This document shows, piece after piece, positions 1 through 8,301 of a stretch of DNA of 64,000 nt (positions within the stretch are counted from its first letter, which is position 1; each line of letters opens with the position of its first letter). Origin of the DNA: Phenylobacterium sp. (GTDB taxonomy: Bacteria; Pseudomonadota; Alphaproteobacteria; Caulobacterales; Caulobacteraceae); contig SSMU01000023.1 of NCBI GenBank assembly GCA_004799545.1, forward strand, positions 496,001 through 560,000. Direction: 5' to 3'. The translations under genes and the position numbers were made by a program. Under the pieces are notes generated by a model that saw only the letters and a list, made by a program, of their open reading frames with translations, searched no databases and had not been told where the DNA came from.

Positions 1-731
1 GAGATCGCGTCGAAGCCATAAAAGGCGAAGAAGATGATCGCCGCGGCGCCCATCACCCCGTACTTCTTGCCGTCCGCCTCGTGGGCCCCGTAGCCGTAGG
101 GGGCGAAGGGGTGGAAGTGGCTGGCGTCGAAGTGCGGCAGGGTGAAGGCCACGAAGCCGGCCAGCGCGATCAGCTTGATCATCACCAGGAAGAAATTGAC
201 CGTGGCGCTCTCCCGCGTGCCGACCAGCAGCATGCCGGTCACCGCGAGCGCGATGAACACCGCCGGCAGGTTGACCATGCCGCCAGCGTCGGGGCCCGCC
301 AGCAGGGCCTTGGGCACGGCCCAGTGCGCCTGCTCCATCAGCCCCGAGGCATAGCCCGCCCAGCCCACTGAGACCGCGCTGCAGACCAGGGTGTATTCGA
401 GGATCAGGCTCCAGCCGATCACCCAGGCGATCAGCTCGCCCAGGCTCACGTAGGAATATGTGTAGGCGCTGCCCGCCTGGGGGGTGAGGCTGGCCATCTC
501 CGCGTAGCAGAGCGCCGCACAGGCGCAGACCGCGCCGGCGATCGCGAAGGACAGGATCACCGCCGGGCCGGCCAGGCCCGCCGCGACCCCGGTCAGGGTG
601 TAGATGCCGGTGCCGATGATCGCACCGACGCCGAGCGCCGTCAGGTGCGGCCAGGAGAGGGTCGCCTTCAGGCCATGGCTGGGATCGCGCGGCGCGGCCT
701 GCACCGGCTTGCGGCGCGTGACGAAACTCAT
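1..731 (-). CDS. APC-family amino-acid permease (3' end outside window)
   Basis: Inner-membrane amino-acid transporter of the APC superfamily, probably the cationic amino-acid transporter branch. About 243 N-terminal residues are visible; the C-terminal half lies left of base 1. The first transmembrane helix carries the Gly-rich GAIIGTGI motif, and further hydrophobic segments follow, including one with PQAGSAYTYSY, typical of this family. The ATG at 731 has a strong GGGGGAGGG ribosome-binding site. It is divergent from the DUF885 gene. The substrate cannot be told from sequence. Confidence 0.9.
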   Translation of the reverse strand, partial: MSFVTRRKPVQAAPRDPSHGLKATLSWPHLTALGVGAIIGTGIYTLTGVAAGLAGPAVILSFAIAGAVCACAALCYAEMASLTPQAGSAYTYSYVSLGELIAWVIGWSLILEYTLVCSAVSVGWAGYASGLMEQAHWAVPKALLAGPDAGGMVNLPAVFIALAVTGMLLVGTRESATVNFFLVMIKLIALAGFVAFTLPHFDASHFHPFAPYGYGAHEADGKKYGVMGAAAIIFFAFYGFDAI

Positions 732-823
732 GGCAGGCCCTCCCCCGATCGAGCCGCACCATGGCGTACGTTGCGAGCCGGCGACAAGTGCGCCAGCTTG
801 GCCGCGCAGTCCCGGGGTCTCGT

Positions 824-2596
824 ATGCGTCGCCTGTTCTTCATCCTCGTCCTGTTGCTGATCGCGGGCCCCGCCTTCGCTGACGATGCGCCGCTGAACCG
901 CCTCGTCGCCGACTACGAGGCCTTCGACCTCTCCCAGGATCCGTTCAGCGCCGCCCATGAAGGCGACCGCGCCGCGCTCTCGCGCCTGCCCGACCCCAGC
1001 CCGGCCGCCGACGCGCTGCGCAAGCGCGCCTTCGAAGGCTTCCAGGCGCGGCTCGCGGCGATCGATCCGGTCGGCCTGTCCACCGAGGCCCGCCTCAACC
1101 GCGACTTCCTGGCCTGGACGCTGGACCGCCGGCTGAAGAGCCTGGGCTTCGACGAGGCGCGGCTGCCGTTCAATTCGGACTCCGGCTTCGACCAGGACCT
1201 CGACTATTCGGCCAGCACCACCAACCTCGACACCGAGGCCGACGCGCGGGCCTGGATCGCCCGGCTGCAGGCCCTGCCGGCCTACTACGCCGCCAGTGTC
1301 GAGAACGCCCGCCGGGGCGTCCGCAGCCGCTTCACCCAGCCCCGAACCACCGTCCTGGCGGTGATCGCCCGCGCCAAGGCGGAGGCCGCGCGGCCGGTCG
1401 AGACCGATCCGCTGCTGGCGCCCTTCGACACCCTGCCGGCCACCATGCCCACAACCCAGCGCGCCGCGCTCAAGGCTGAGGGCGCGGCGGTGGTCCAGGG
1501 CCGCATCCGCCCTGCGCAGGCGGCCTTCGCAGCCTTCCTGCAGACCGAATACCTGCCGGCCGCCCGGCCCTCGCTCGCCGCCCGCAGCCTGCCGAACGGC
1601 GAGGCCTACTACCGCTGGCTGGTCGCCGACCACACCACCACCGCCCTCACCCCCGACCAGATCCATGCGATCGGCCTCTCGGAGGTGAAGCGCATCCGCG
1701 GCGAGATGGAGACCGTCATCCGCGAGACCGGTTTCCAGGGCGACCTGCCGGCCTTCATCGCCATGCTGCGCAAGGACCCGCGGTTCTACGTCACGTCGCG
1801 GGAGGCCCTGCTCGAGAAGGCGGCCCTGGAGGTCTCGCGCATCGAGGACAAGCTGCCGCGCTATTTCGGGACCCTGCCGCGCCTGCCGCTCGCCGTGCGG
1901 CCGGTGCCGCGCGAGATCGAGGACGGCTACACCAGCGCCCGCTACTTCGAGGGCTCGCCGAAGCAGGGCATCGCCGGCGGGTACATGGTCAATACCTCGC
2001 ACCTCGACCAGCGGCCGCTCTACGAGCTGCCGGCGCTGACCCTCCACGAGGGCATCCCCGGCCACCACCTGCAGATCGCCCTTGGCCAGGAGCCGGAGGG
2101 CGTCCCCGCCTTCCGCCGCAACGCCGACGTCACCGCCTTCACCGAAGGCTGGGGCCTCTATTCCGAGCGGCTGGGCGAGGAGATGGGCGTCTATCAGGGT
2201 CCCTACGAGCGGTTCGGCCGGCTCTCCATGGAGATGTGGCGCGCCTGCCGCCTGGTGGCCGACACCGGCCTCCATTGGATGGGCTGGAGCGTCGATCAGG
2301 CGCGGGTCTGCTTCGCCGACAACACCGCCCTGTCGTCGCTCAACATCGAGGTCGAGCTGGCCCGCTACGTCTCCTGGCCCGGTCAGGCCCTGGCCTACAA
2401 GGTTGGCGAACTGAAGCTGGTGGAGCTGCGCCACAAGGCCGAGGCGGCGCTCGGCCCGCGATTCGACGTCCGCAGGTTCCACGATGCCGTGCTGCTGGCC
2501 GGCCCGTTGCCGCTCGATCTCTTGGAGCGACGTATCGACGCCTGGATCATTACGGAGAATTCACCGAACTTGACACCAGCGTCATCGAAATATTGA
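824..2596 (+). CDS. DUF885 family protein, exported, peptidase-like
   Basis: Secreted protein of 590 residues belonging to the DUF885 family, whose members resemble zinc metallopeptidases. The start at 824 is chosen because it opens directly onto a signal peptide (MRRLFF, hydrophobic run, AGPAFA cleavage site); upstream in-frame codons would put 21 residues before it. The motif HEGIPGHH at residues about 408-415 is the family signature and probably a metal-binding site. Length is normal for the family. The substrate is unknown. The gene stands alone, about 110 bases before the next gene. Confidence 0.88.
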   Translation: MRRLFFILVLLLIAGPAFADDAPLNRLVADYEAFDLSQDPFSAAHEGDRAALSRLPDPSPAADALRKRAFEGFQARLAAIDPVGLSTEARLNRDFLAWTLDRRLKSLGFDEARLPFNSDSGFDQDLDYSASTTNLDTEADARAWIARLQALPAYYAASVENARRGVRSRFTQPRTTVLAVIARAKAEAARPVETDPLLAPFDTLPATMPTTQRAALKAEGAAVVQGRIRPAQAAFAAFLQTEYLPAARPSLAARSLPNGEAYYRWLVADHTTTALTPDQIHAIGLSEVKRIRGEMETVIRETGFQGDLPAFIAMLRKDPRFYVTSREALLEKAALEVSRIEDKLPRYFGTLPRLPLAVRPVPREIEDGYTSARYFEGSPKQGIAGGYMVNTSHLDQRPLYELPALTLHEGIPGHHLQIALGQEPEGVPAFRRNADVTAFTEGWGLYSERLGEEMGVYQGPYERFGRLSMEMWRACRLVADTGLHWMGWSVDQARVCFADNTALSSLNIEVELARYVSWPGQALAYKVGELKLVELRHKAEAALGPRFDVRRFHDAVLLAGPLPLDLLERRIDAWIITENSPNLTPASSKY

Positions 2597-2707
2597 ACCA
2601 ACACCGGTATGCTGGAAACCTGCGGTAAACGGCGTTAAGATAGACCCACACATAACCGGAAGCAGGGCGGCGCTCGTCGTCCAAGGGACCCGGGAGGAGA
2701 TTTGAGC

Positions 2708-4777
2708 ATGAAGGCACGCATTTACGTGCTGGCGGCGCTGGGTGGCGCGGCCCTGGTTTACGGACTTTCCAGCGACGGCCTCGCCGGTCGCGCGGCGCAC
2801 CGGGCGATGGCGGCGGAAGCGGCCTCGGCCCAGCCGATGACCGTCGGCAACTTCATGCTCGTCGACCAGAACCTGGACGCGCACGAACTCTACCGCATGG
2901 CCGACAGGCCGGCGATCGTGCTGATCACCCAGATGAACGGCTGCCCGATCTCCCGCGGCCAGGCCCCGGCCTACAAGGAGCTGGAGAGCGAGTTCGCCGG
3001 CAAGGGCGTGCAGTTCATGATGCTGAACTCCGCCACCCAGGACACCCGCGAGGCGATCCAGCAGGAAGCCAAGGACGCCGGCTACGACATGCCGATCCTG
3101 CTCGACCAGAACCAGCTGATCGGCGAGCAGCTCGGCGTACAACGCACCGCCGAGGTCTATGTGATCAACCCCAAGACCTGGCAGGTGGTCTACCGCGGCC
3201 CGGTCGACGACCGCTCCGACTACGGCGGCGGCCAGAAGAAGGTCGAACACCGCTACGCCGCCGACGCGCTGAGCGCGGTCCTGGCTGGCCAGCCGGTGCA
3301 GCAGGCCTCGCTGCAGTCCAAGGGCTGCCTGATCGACTTCCCGGCCAAGGCCAAGCCGACCAAGGTCACCTACGTCCACGACGTGGCGCCGATCCTCGAG
3401 AAGAACTGCGTCGGCTGCCACCAGAAGGGCGGCATCGGCCCCTTCGCCATGTCGGACTACGCCATGGTGAAGGGCTTCTCGCCGATGATCCGCGAGGTCG
3501 TGATGACCCACCGGATGCCGCCCTATAACGCCGACCCGCACGTCGGTAAGTTCTCCGACAACAAGAATCTGTCGCCCGACGAGATCAAGACGCTGGTCCA
3601 CTGGATCAACGACGGCTCGCCGCGCGGCGACGGCGCCGACCCGCTCGCCATCAAGCAGCACGTGGCCGCCGAATGGCCGCTCGGCAAGCCGGACCTGGTG
3701 CTTGATGTGCCAGCCTACACCATCCCCGCCTCGGGCGTGGTCGACTACCAGCACCCGTGGGTCGCCAACCCCGAGACCCAGGGCCACTGGATCCGCGCCT
3801 CGACCATCAAGGTCGAGCAGCGGGCCGGCGTGCACCACCTCCTGACCGGCTACATGGCGGAAGTGCCGAAGCCCGGCCAGGAAGCCTATGAGAACAAGTG
3901 GGGCGCTTCGGTCGGCGGCTACGCCGTCGGCGCCGAGTCCGAGGTCGATCCGACCAATGTCGGCACCTATCTGCCGCCCGGCGGCGCGGTGGGCATGCAG
4001 GCCCACTACACGCCGTTCGGCAAGGAAGCGACCGACCACTCGAAGATCGGCATCTACTTCTACAAGGACGGCGAGACGCCCAAGTACATCATGCACGGCG
4101 GGGTGGTGGTGAATAACACCATCGAGATCCCGGCCGGGGCGGCGCGCCACCACGAGATCGCCTACCTGACGATCCCGCACGACATGCTGCTCTACTCGGC
4201 CTTCCCGCACGCCCACTACCGCGGTTACGCCGCCGACCTGTGGATCCGCTATCCGGACGGCCACGAGAAGGAGCTGCTCACCCTGCCGCGCTACGACTTC
4301 AACTGGCAGCGCGACTACACCTTCGCCGAGCCGCTCAAGGTTCCGGCGGGCTCCAAGCTGATCGCCCACTGGACCTACGACAACTCGAAGGAAAACCCGG
4401 CCAACCCGGACCCGACCAAGACCATCACCTGGGGCGAGCAGTCCTGGCAGGAGATGTTCTACACGGCCATCCGCTACCGCTGGATGGACGAGACCTCCGC
4501 CCGCCAGCTTCCGCAATACGACCAGGACATGAACGCCACGCGGATGATGGGCATGATGGACGCCAACATCGACGGCAAGCTCCAGAAGACTGAGCTGCGC
4601 GGTCAGGTCGGCCAGATGCTGCTGAAGTACTTCGACGTGCTCGACAAGAACCACGACGGCGCGCTCGACGCGACCGAGCTGGCGGCGGCCCAGGCGATGA
4701 TGCCTCAGCATCGTCGCCAGCCGCCGTCGACGCCCGCCCAGGCGTTCTCGTCGGCCGAGCACAGCAGCTCGAACTAG
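2708..4777 (+). CDS. Secreted redoxin / cytochrome c / copper monooxygenase-like protein with C-terminal EF-hands
   Basis: A 689-residue exported multidomain protein. After a signal peptide come: a thioredoxin-fold redoxin domain with a single NGCPIS cysteine (residues about 45-200); a CVGCH haem-binding motif near residue 237, as in a c-type cytochrome; then a region resembling the copper type II ascorbate-dependent monooxygenase (PHM) fold with candidate copper ligands GVHHLL, MQAHYT and FPHAHY; and two EF-hand-like loops near the C-terminus (DANIDGK and DKNHDGA). The ATG at 2708 has GGGAGGAG upstream. Domain calls are from motifs only; the overall reaction is unknown. It ends at a strong terminator. 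The ccm genes elsewhere in the window would supply haem ligation. Confidence 0.85.
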   Translation: MKARIYVLAALGGAALVYGLSSDGLAGRAAHRAMAAEAASAQPMTVGNFMLVDQNLDAHELYRMADRPAIVLITQMNGCPISRGQAPAYKELESEFAGKGVQFMMLNSATQDTREAIQQEAKDAGYDMPILLDQNQLIGEQLGVQRTAEVYVINPKTWQVVYRGPVDDRSDYGGGQKKVEHRYAADALSAVLAGQPVQQASLQSKGCLIDFPAKAKPTKVTYVHDVAPILEKNCVGCHQKGGIGPFAMSDYAMVKGFSPMIREVVMTHRMPPYNADPHVGKFSDNKNLSPDEIKTLVHWINDGSPRGDGADPLAIKQHVAAEWPLGKPDLVLDVPAYTIPASGVVDYQHPWVANPETQGHWIRASTIKVEQRAGVHHLLTGYMAEVPKPGQEAYENKWGASVGGYAVGAESEVDPTNVGTYLPPGGAVGMQAHYTPFGKEATDHSKIGIYFYKDGETPKYIMHGGVVVNNTIEIPAGAARHHEIAYLTIPHDMLLYSAFPHAHYRGYAADLWIRYPDGHEKELLTLPRYDFNWQRDYTFAEPLKVPAGSKLIAHWTYDNSKENPANPDPTKTITWGEQSWQEMFYTAIRYRWMDETSARQLPQYDQDMNATRMMGMMDANIDGKLQKTELRGQVGQMLLKYFDVLDKNHDGALDATELAAAQAMMPQHRRQPPSTPAQAFSSAEHSSSN

Positions 4778-4802
4778 GCGCCGACGCCTAGTCGCCTTTA
4801 GG

Positions 4803-4837
4803 GTCCCCGGCGCACAGCCTGCGCCGGGGACTTTTTT
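4803..4837 (+). terminator. Intrinsic terminator after the redoxin/cytochrome gene
   Basis: A perfect 12-bp GC-rich stem (4803-4814 with 4820-4831), a 5-base loop and six T residues (4832-4837). The next gene starts at 4838, immediately after the T run, so the hairpin may also affect that gene's expression. Confidence 0.9.
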
Positions 4838-5827
4838 ATGCGCCTGTTGATCTACGAACCCTCCTACACGCGGCTCGCGCGCGAGATCGCCACGGCCGGC
4901 CCGACGGTGGAGCCGGTGCTGATGGCCGCGGACGCCTCGCTCACCCTGGCCGGCCGCCCGATCTCCCTGGAGGACGCCGCCGTCGAGGCGGCCTGGGCCA
5001 ACAACGAGACCTTCTTCGGGCCGGTGGCGCGGGACTATTCGCTGGCCCTGCTGAAATCACCGACCCTGAAGTGGCTGCAGAGCGGCGCGGCGGGCTTCGA
5101 CCATCCAATCTTCGGCCAGCTGGTCGAGCGCGGCGTCCGGCTGGCCACCAGTCACGGCCAGGCGGTGGGGATGGCCGACTACGTCCTGTGGGGCGTGCTC
5201 GACCACTTCCAGGGCGGACCGGGGCGGCGAGCGGCGCAGGCCGCGCACGACTGGCGCCGGTCCGGCTTCCGCGAGATCGAGGGCAGCCACTGGCTGGTGG
5301 TGGGCTTCGGCGCCATCGGCCAGGGCGTGGCCGAGTGCGCCAAGGCGTTCGGCGCGCGGGTCACCGGGGTGCGGCGCAGCCAGGCGCCCCACCCGGCCGC
5401 GGCCATCGCCCCGCCTGACGCGTTGATCGAGCTGCTGCCGACCGCCGACGTGGTGGTGCTCTGCGTTCCCCTGACCCCGGAGACCCGCCACGTCGCCGAT
5501 GCGGCCTTCTTCGCGGCCATGAAGCCCCGCTCGGTCCTGGTGAACGTCGGCCGCGGCCGCCTGGTGGACGAGGCGGCCCTGCTGGCGGCCCTCGACAAGG
5601 GCGCGCCCGAGCATGCCGTGCTCGACGTCTTCGAGACCGAGCCCCTGCCCAAGGACAGCCCCCTCTGGGACCACCCGCGGGTGACCCTGACGCCGCATTC
5701 CTCCGGGATCACCGAAGGCCAGCCGGCGCGCAACGACGCCCAGTTCCTGGAAAACCTCCGCCGCTACGTGGCCGGCGAGCCGCTGCTCAGCGAGATCGAC
5801 CCGAAGGACGTACTGGCGGGGAAGTGA
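4838..5827 (+). CDS. D-isomer-specific 2-hydroxyacid dehydrogenase
   Basis: NAD(P)-dependent cytoplasmic oxidoreductase interconverting 2-oxoacids and D-2-hydroxyacids; the exact substrate is not apparent. It is 329 residues with a Rossmann motif GFGAIGQG near residue 155, the NVGRGRLVDE segment carrying the catalytic Arg, DVFETEP carrying the Glu, and the catalytic His in TPHSSG. The start is unusual: the ATG directly follows the T run of the upstream terminator, and the only SD-like bases are in the 3' arm of that hairpin. The N-terminus MRLLIYEPS looks like a real family start. It converges with the TetR gene. Confidence 0.92.
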   Translation: MRLLIYEPSYTRLAREIATAGPTVEPVLMAADASLTLAGRPISLEDAAVEAAWANNETFFGPVARDYSLALLKSPTLKWLQSGAAGFDHPIFGQLVERGVRLATSHGQAVGMADYVLWGVLDHFQGGPGRRAAQAAHDWRRSGFREIEGSHWLVVGFGAIGQGVAECAKAFGARVTGVRRSQAPHPAAAIAPPDALIELLPTADVVVLCVPLTPETRHVADAAFFAAMKPRSVLVNVGRGRLVDEAALLAALDKGAPEHAVLDVFETEPLPKDSPLWDHPRVTLTPHSSGITEGQPARNDAQFLENLRRYVAGEPLLSEIDPKDVLAGK

Positions 5828-5829
5828 AG

Positions 5830-5864
5830 GCCTCCCCTCTCTCGCTGCGCTCGCGGGGAGAGGC
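5830..5864. repeat. Palindromic GC-rich intergenic repeat (short form)
   Basis: An imperfect hairpin with GCCTC...GAGGC arms and a CTCGCTGCGCTCGCG centre, between convergent stop codons. It looks related to the longer elements at 8154, 13667, 20061, 29845 and 55787 and probably acts as a two-way transcription barrier. Confidence 0.6.
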
Positions 5865-5868
5865 GGAG

Positions 5869-6504
5869 CTACTCGCTCCACAGCTCCTGGATGTCGCCCT
5901 TGCGGTTGAGCATGCGCACCGCGCGCTTCACCACCGCCATCAGCCGTTCGCGGCGGTCGGCCTCGTCATAGGTCATGGCGCCCTTGGCCAGGCCCTCCAG
6001 CAGGAAGCGGCCGAGGTCGCGGCTGGTCTGCGAGCGGGGGTCGTCGCCGGCCTGGATGATGGCCCCGAAGCGGCTGCCCACCTGGGCGCGGTCGAAGGCG
6101 CTCTGGGCGTCGGCCAGCCGGGCCTTCAGCATCGGCTCGGTGCGGGCCGCAGCCTCCAGCTCGGCGAAGGCCACGAAGGGCGTCTCATGCAGCAGGGCCC
6201 AGTAGGCGTCGATGGCGTGCTCGGCGGCGTCCACGCCCAGCGCCGGCGGCGCGGCGGCGGCTTGTTCGAACAGCTTGGCGCGCTCCAGCTCGATGTGGGC
6301 GACCGCCGCCTCCACCAGCTCCTCGCGGGTGGCGAAATGGTAGAGCATGGCCCCGCGGGTCAGGCGCGACGCGTCGGCGATCAGGGCGTTGGTGGCGGCG
6401 TGGTAGCCGACCTGGGCGAACAGCCGCATGGCGGCGTCGAGGATGCGCGCACGGGTCCTGAGCGACTTCGGCGTCGCCTTGGCCGGATAGGTCTGGGCGT
6501 CCAT
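5869..6504 (-). CDS. TetR/AcrR family transcriptional regulator
   Basis: A 211-residue one-component repressor. The N-terminal TetR helix-turn-helix spans residues about 16-62 (TRARILDAAMRLFAQVGY through LYHFATREELVEA), followed by a full-length helical ligand-binding domain. The start at 6504 is taken because it lies just before the conserved HTH and has an AAGG ribosome-binding site; an upstream in-frame start would add 60 low-complexity residues. It is divergent from the TetR-glycosyltransferase gene, with a 10-bp perfect palindrome in between. The ligand is unknown. Confidence 0.9.
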   Translation of the reverse strand: MDAQTYPAKATPKSLRTRARILDAAMRLFAQVGYHAATNALIADASRLTRGAMLYHFATREELVEAAVAHIELERAKLFEQAAAAPPALGVDAAEHAIDAYWALLHETPFVAFAELEAAARTEPMLKARLADAQSAFDRAQVGSRFGAIIQAGDDPRSQTSRDLGRFLLEGLAKGAMTYDEADRRERLMAVVKRAVRMLNRKGDIQELWSE

Positions 6505-6543
6505 GGCACCTTGGTGGCAGCGGCCGGGGGAGGGCCGACGGGG

Positions 6544-6553
6544 GCTAGCTAGC
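6544..6553. promoter_or_regulatory. Palindrome GCTAGCTAGC, possible TetR operator
   Basis: A perfect 10-bp palindrome 40 bases upstream of the TetR start. TetR-family proteins usually bind short palindromes near their own promoter, so this is a candidate autoregulatory operator. The evidence is position and symmetry only. Confidence 0.35.
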
Positions 6554-6684
6554 AAGACCAAGGGAGTCTTCGCCATCGGCGCAAGGGGCGCGGGCGCGAT
6601 GTCCGGCGGATTGGCGCGTCTTGTGGCGGCCAGGGCGCGGCGCCGCCCACCCGGGAGGCGATCTGGCAAGGCGTCGTTACCCAA

Positions 6685-6747
6685 TTGACAGCCGTCGGTG
6701 AATTCTGACAGTGGGCCTGCCGCGAATTCGTGGCAGTGGGGCTGTCA
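6685..6747 (+). promoter_or_regulatory. Repeat-rich control region of the TetR-GT4 gene
   Basis: Contains a TTGACA hexamer (6685-6690), an inverted pair TGACAGCC (6686-6693) / GGCTGTCA (6740-6747, running onto the start codon), and two near-direct repeats of GAATTC-(G)TG(A/G)CAGTGGG at 6700-6715 and 6724-6740. The arrangement resembles an operator for the HTH domain encoded immediately downstream. No good -10 was found at 17 bases. Confidence 0.4.
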
Positions 6748-8153
6748 TGAAATCGCCAAGTCCGAGCCTGCGCGACCGGCAACGCGAGGAGACCCGCGAG
6801 CAGATCCTGCGGGCGGTCGGCCGGCAGCTCGAAGCCGGCCCGCTGGAGGACCTCAGCTTCGCCGACATCGCCCGCGACGCGGGTGTGGGCGAGCGGACGG
6901 TCTATAGGTATTACCCCACCAAGGAGGCCCTGCTGGGCGCCTTCTGGGCCTGGCTGCAGAACCAGGCGGTCGCCCCGCCGGAGCGGCCGAAACCCGCCTC
7001 AGCCCTGCCCCGCATCCGCGAGGCGATCACCGCCCCGCGCGACGCCCGCCGGCCAATGCGCATCCTGCTGGCCAGCGACGCCTGGGAGCCGCAGGTGAAC
7101 GGCGTGGTCCGCACCCTCACCCGCGTGGTCGCCGAGCTGAAGGCCATGGGCCACGCCGTCGAGGTGATCAGCCCGGACCTGTTCAAGACCTTCCCCCTGC
7201 CGACCTATCCGGAGATCAAGGTCGCGGTCGGCTGCTACGAGCCGGTGCAGGAACGCTTCAAGGCCTTCGAACCCGAAGCCATCCACATCGCCACGGAGGG
7301 GCCTATCGGCCTCGCCGCCCGGCGGATCTGCGTGGAATGGAAGCTGCCCTTCACCACCAGCTACCACACCCGCTTCCCGGAATATGTCTCGGCGCGCCTG
7401 CCTTTGCCGCTGGCCGCCGGCTACGCCTACATGAAGTGGTTCCACAAGCCATCGGGCCGGGTGATGGTCGCCACCCCCACCATGCGCGACGAGCTGTCGG
7501 GCCACGGCTTCCGCAACATCTCCTCCTGGTCGCGGGGCGTCGACACCGAGGTCTTCCGTCCCCGCCACGACGACGAGCCGGACGTCTTCGAAGGCCTGCA
7601 GCGGCCGATCTACCTCTACGTCGGCCGGGTGGCGGTGGAGAAGAACATCGAGGCCTTCCTGGGCCTCAAGCTGCCGGGCACCAAGGTGGTGGTGGGGCCC
7701 GGCCCCTCGAAGGGCGAGCTCGCCGCCAAATACCCCGACGCGGTGTTCACCGGCTCGAAGTCCGGCGCCGACCTTTCGGCCGCCTACAACTGCGCCGACG
7801 TCTTCGTCTTCCCCTCGCTCACCGACACCTTCGGCCTGGTGATCCTGGAGGCCATGGCCTCGGGCACCCCGGTGGCGGCCTATCCGGCGCCCGGCCCCAT
7901 CGACATCATCCCGAACTCCGGCGCAGGCGCCCTGGCCCATTCGCCAACCGAGGGCCTGCAGGAGGCCTGCCTGGAGGCCCTGAAGCTCGACCGCCGGCAG
8001 GTCCGCGCCTTCGCCGAGAAGTTCTCCTGGCGCGCCTGCGCCGAGGACTTCGTGCGCAACCTGCAGCCCTATCCGGAGCCCGAGAAGACCCGGTTCTGGC
8101 GCAGGCTCCGCCGGCTGGCGCGGGTCCGGCGGCGGCGGCCGGAAGCAGCGTAG
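6747..8153 (+). CDS. TetR DNA-binding domain fused to GT4 glycosyltransferase
   Basis: A 468-residue open frame joining two normally separate proteins. Residues about 1-75 are a TetR HTH (REQILRAVGRQLE, FADIARDAGVGERTVYRYY, KEALLGAFWAWL). A short Pro/Ala-rich link follows, then from the in-frame ATG at 7056 (residue 104) a complete GT-B glycosyltransferase of family 4: MRILLASDAWEPQVNGVVRTL, HTRFPEYVS, YVGRVAVEKNIE and the E-x7-E-like segment PSLTDTFGLVILEAMASG. The TetR ligand-binding domain is missing. The GT half resembles alpha-mannosyltransferase-type enzymes acting on glycolipids. No convincing ribosome-binding site precedes 7056. It may be a genuine fusion, or an old deletion that joined two genes. 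Confidence 0.82.
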   Translation: MKSPSPSLRDRQREETREQILRAVGRQLEAGPLEDLSFADIARDAGVGERTVYRYYPTKEALLGAFWAWLQNQAVAPPERPKPASALPRIREAITAPRDARRPMRILLASDAWEPQVNGVVRTLTRVVAELKAMGHAVEVISPDLFKTFPLPTYPEIKVAVGCYEPVQERFKAFEPEAIHIATEGPIGLAARRICVEWKLPFTTSYHTRFPEYVSARLPLPLAAGYAYMKWFHKPSGRVMVATPTMRDELSGHGFRNISSWSRGVDTEVFRPRHDDEPDVFEGLQRPIYLYVGRVAVEKNIEAFLGLKLPGTKVVVGPGPSKGELAAKYPDAVFTGSKSGADLSAAYNCADVFVFPSLTDTFGLVILEAMASGTPVAAYPAPGPIDIIPNSGAGALAHSPTEGLQEACLEALKLDRRQVRAFAEKFSWRACAEDFVRNLQPYPEPEKTRFWRRLRRLARVRRRRPEAA

Positions 8154-8301
8154 TTTTCCCTCCCCGTACCGGGGAGGGACAGACCGCGCAGCGGTCAGGG
8201 TAGGGACGTCACGATCAAGCTGAGAGCCGGGCGTTCCGGCCCACTCTTCCCTACCCGGCCTTCGCGTCGCGAAGGCCGCCCTCCCCTCCACGGGAGGGAA
8301 A
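8154..8301. repeat. Composite palindromic intergenic element
   Basis: It fills the whole gap between two convergent genes. The outer arms TTCCCTCCC / GGGAGGGAA enclose nested hairpins: CTCCCCgtaCCGGGGAG-like, GACCGCgcaGCGGTC, GGGTAGGGA with TCCCTACCC, and GGCCTTCGCGtcGCGAAGGCC. It probably acts as a bidirectional terminator and belongs to the repeat family seen elsewhere in the window. Confidence 0.7.
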
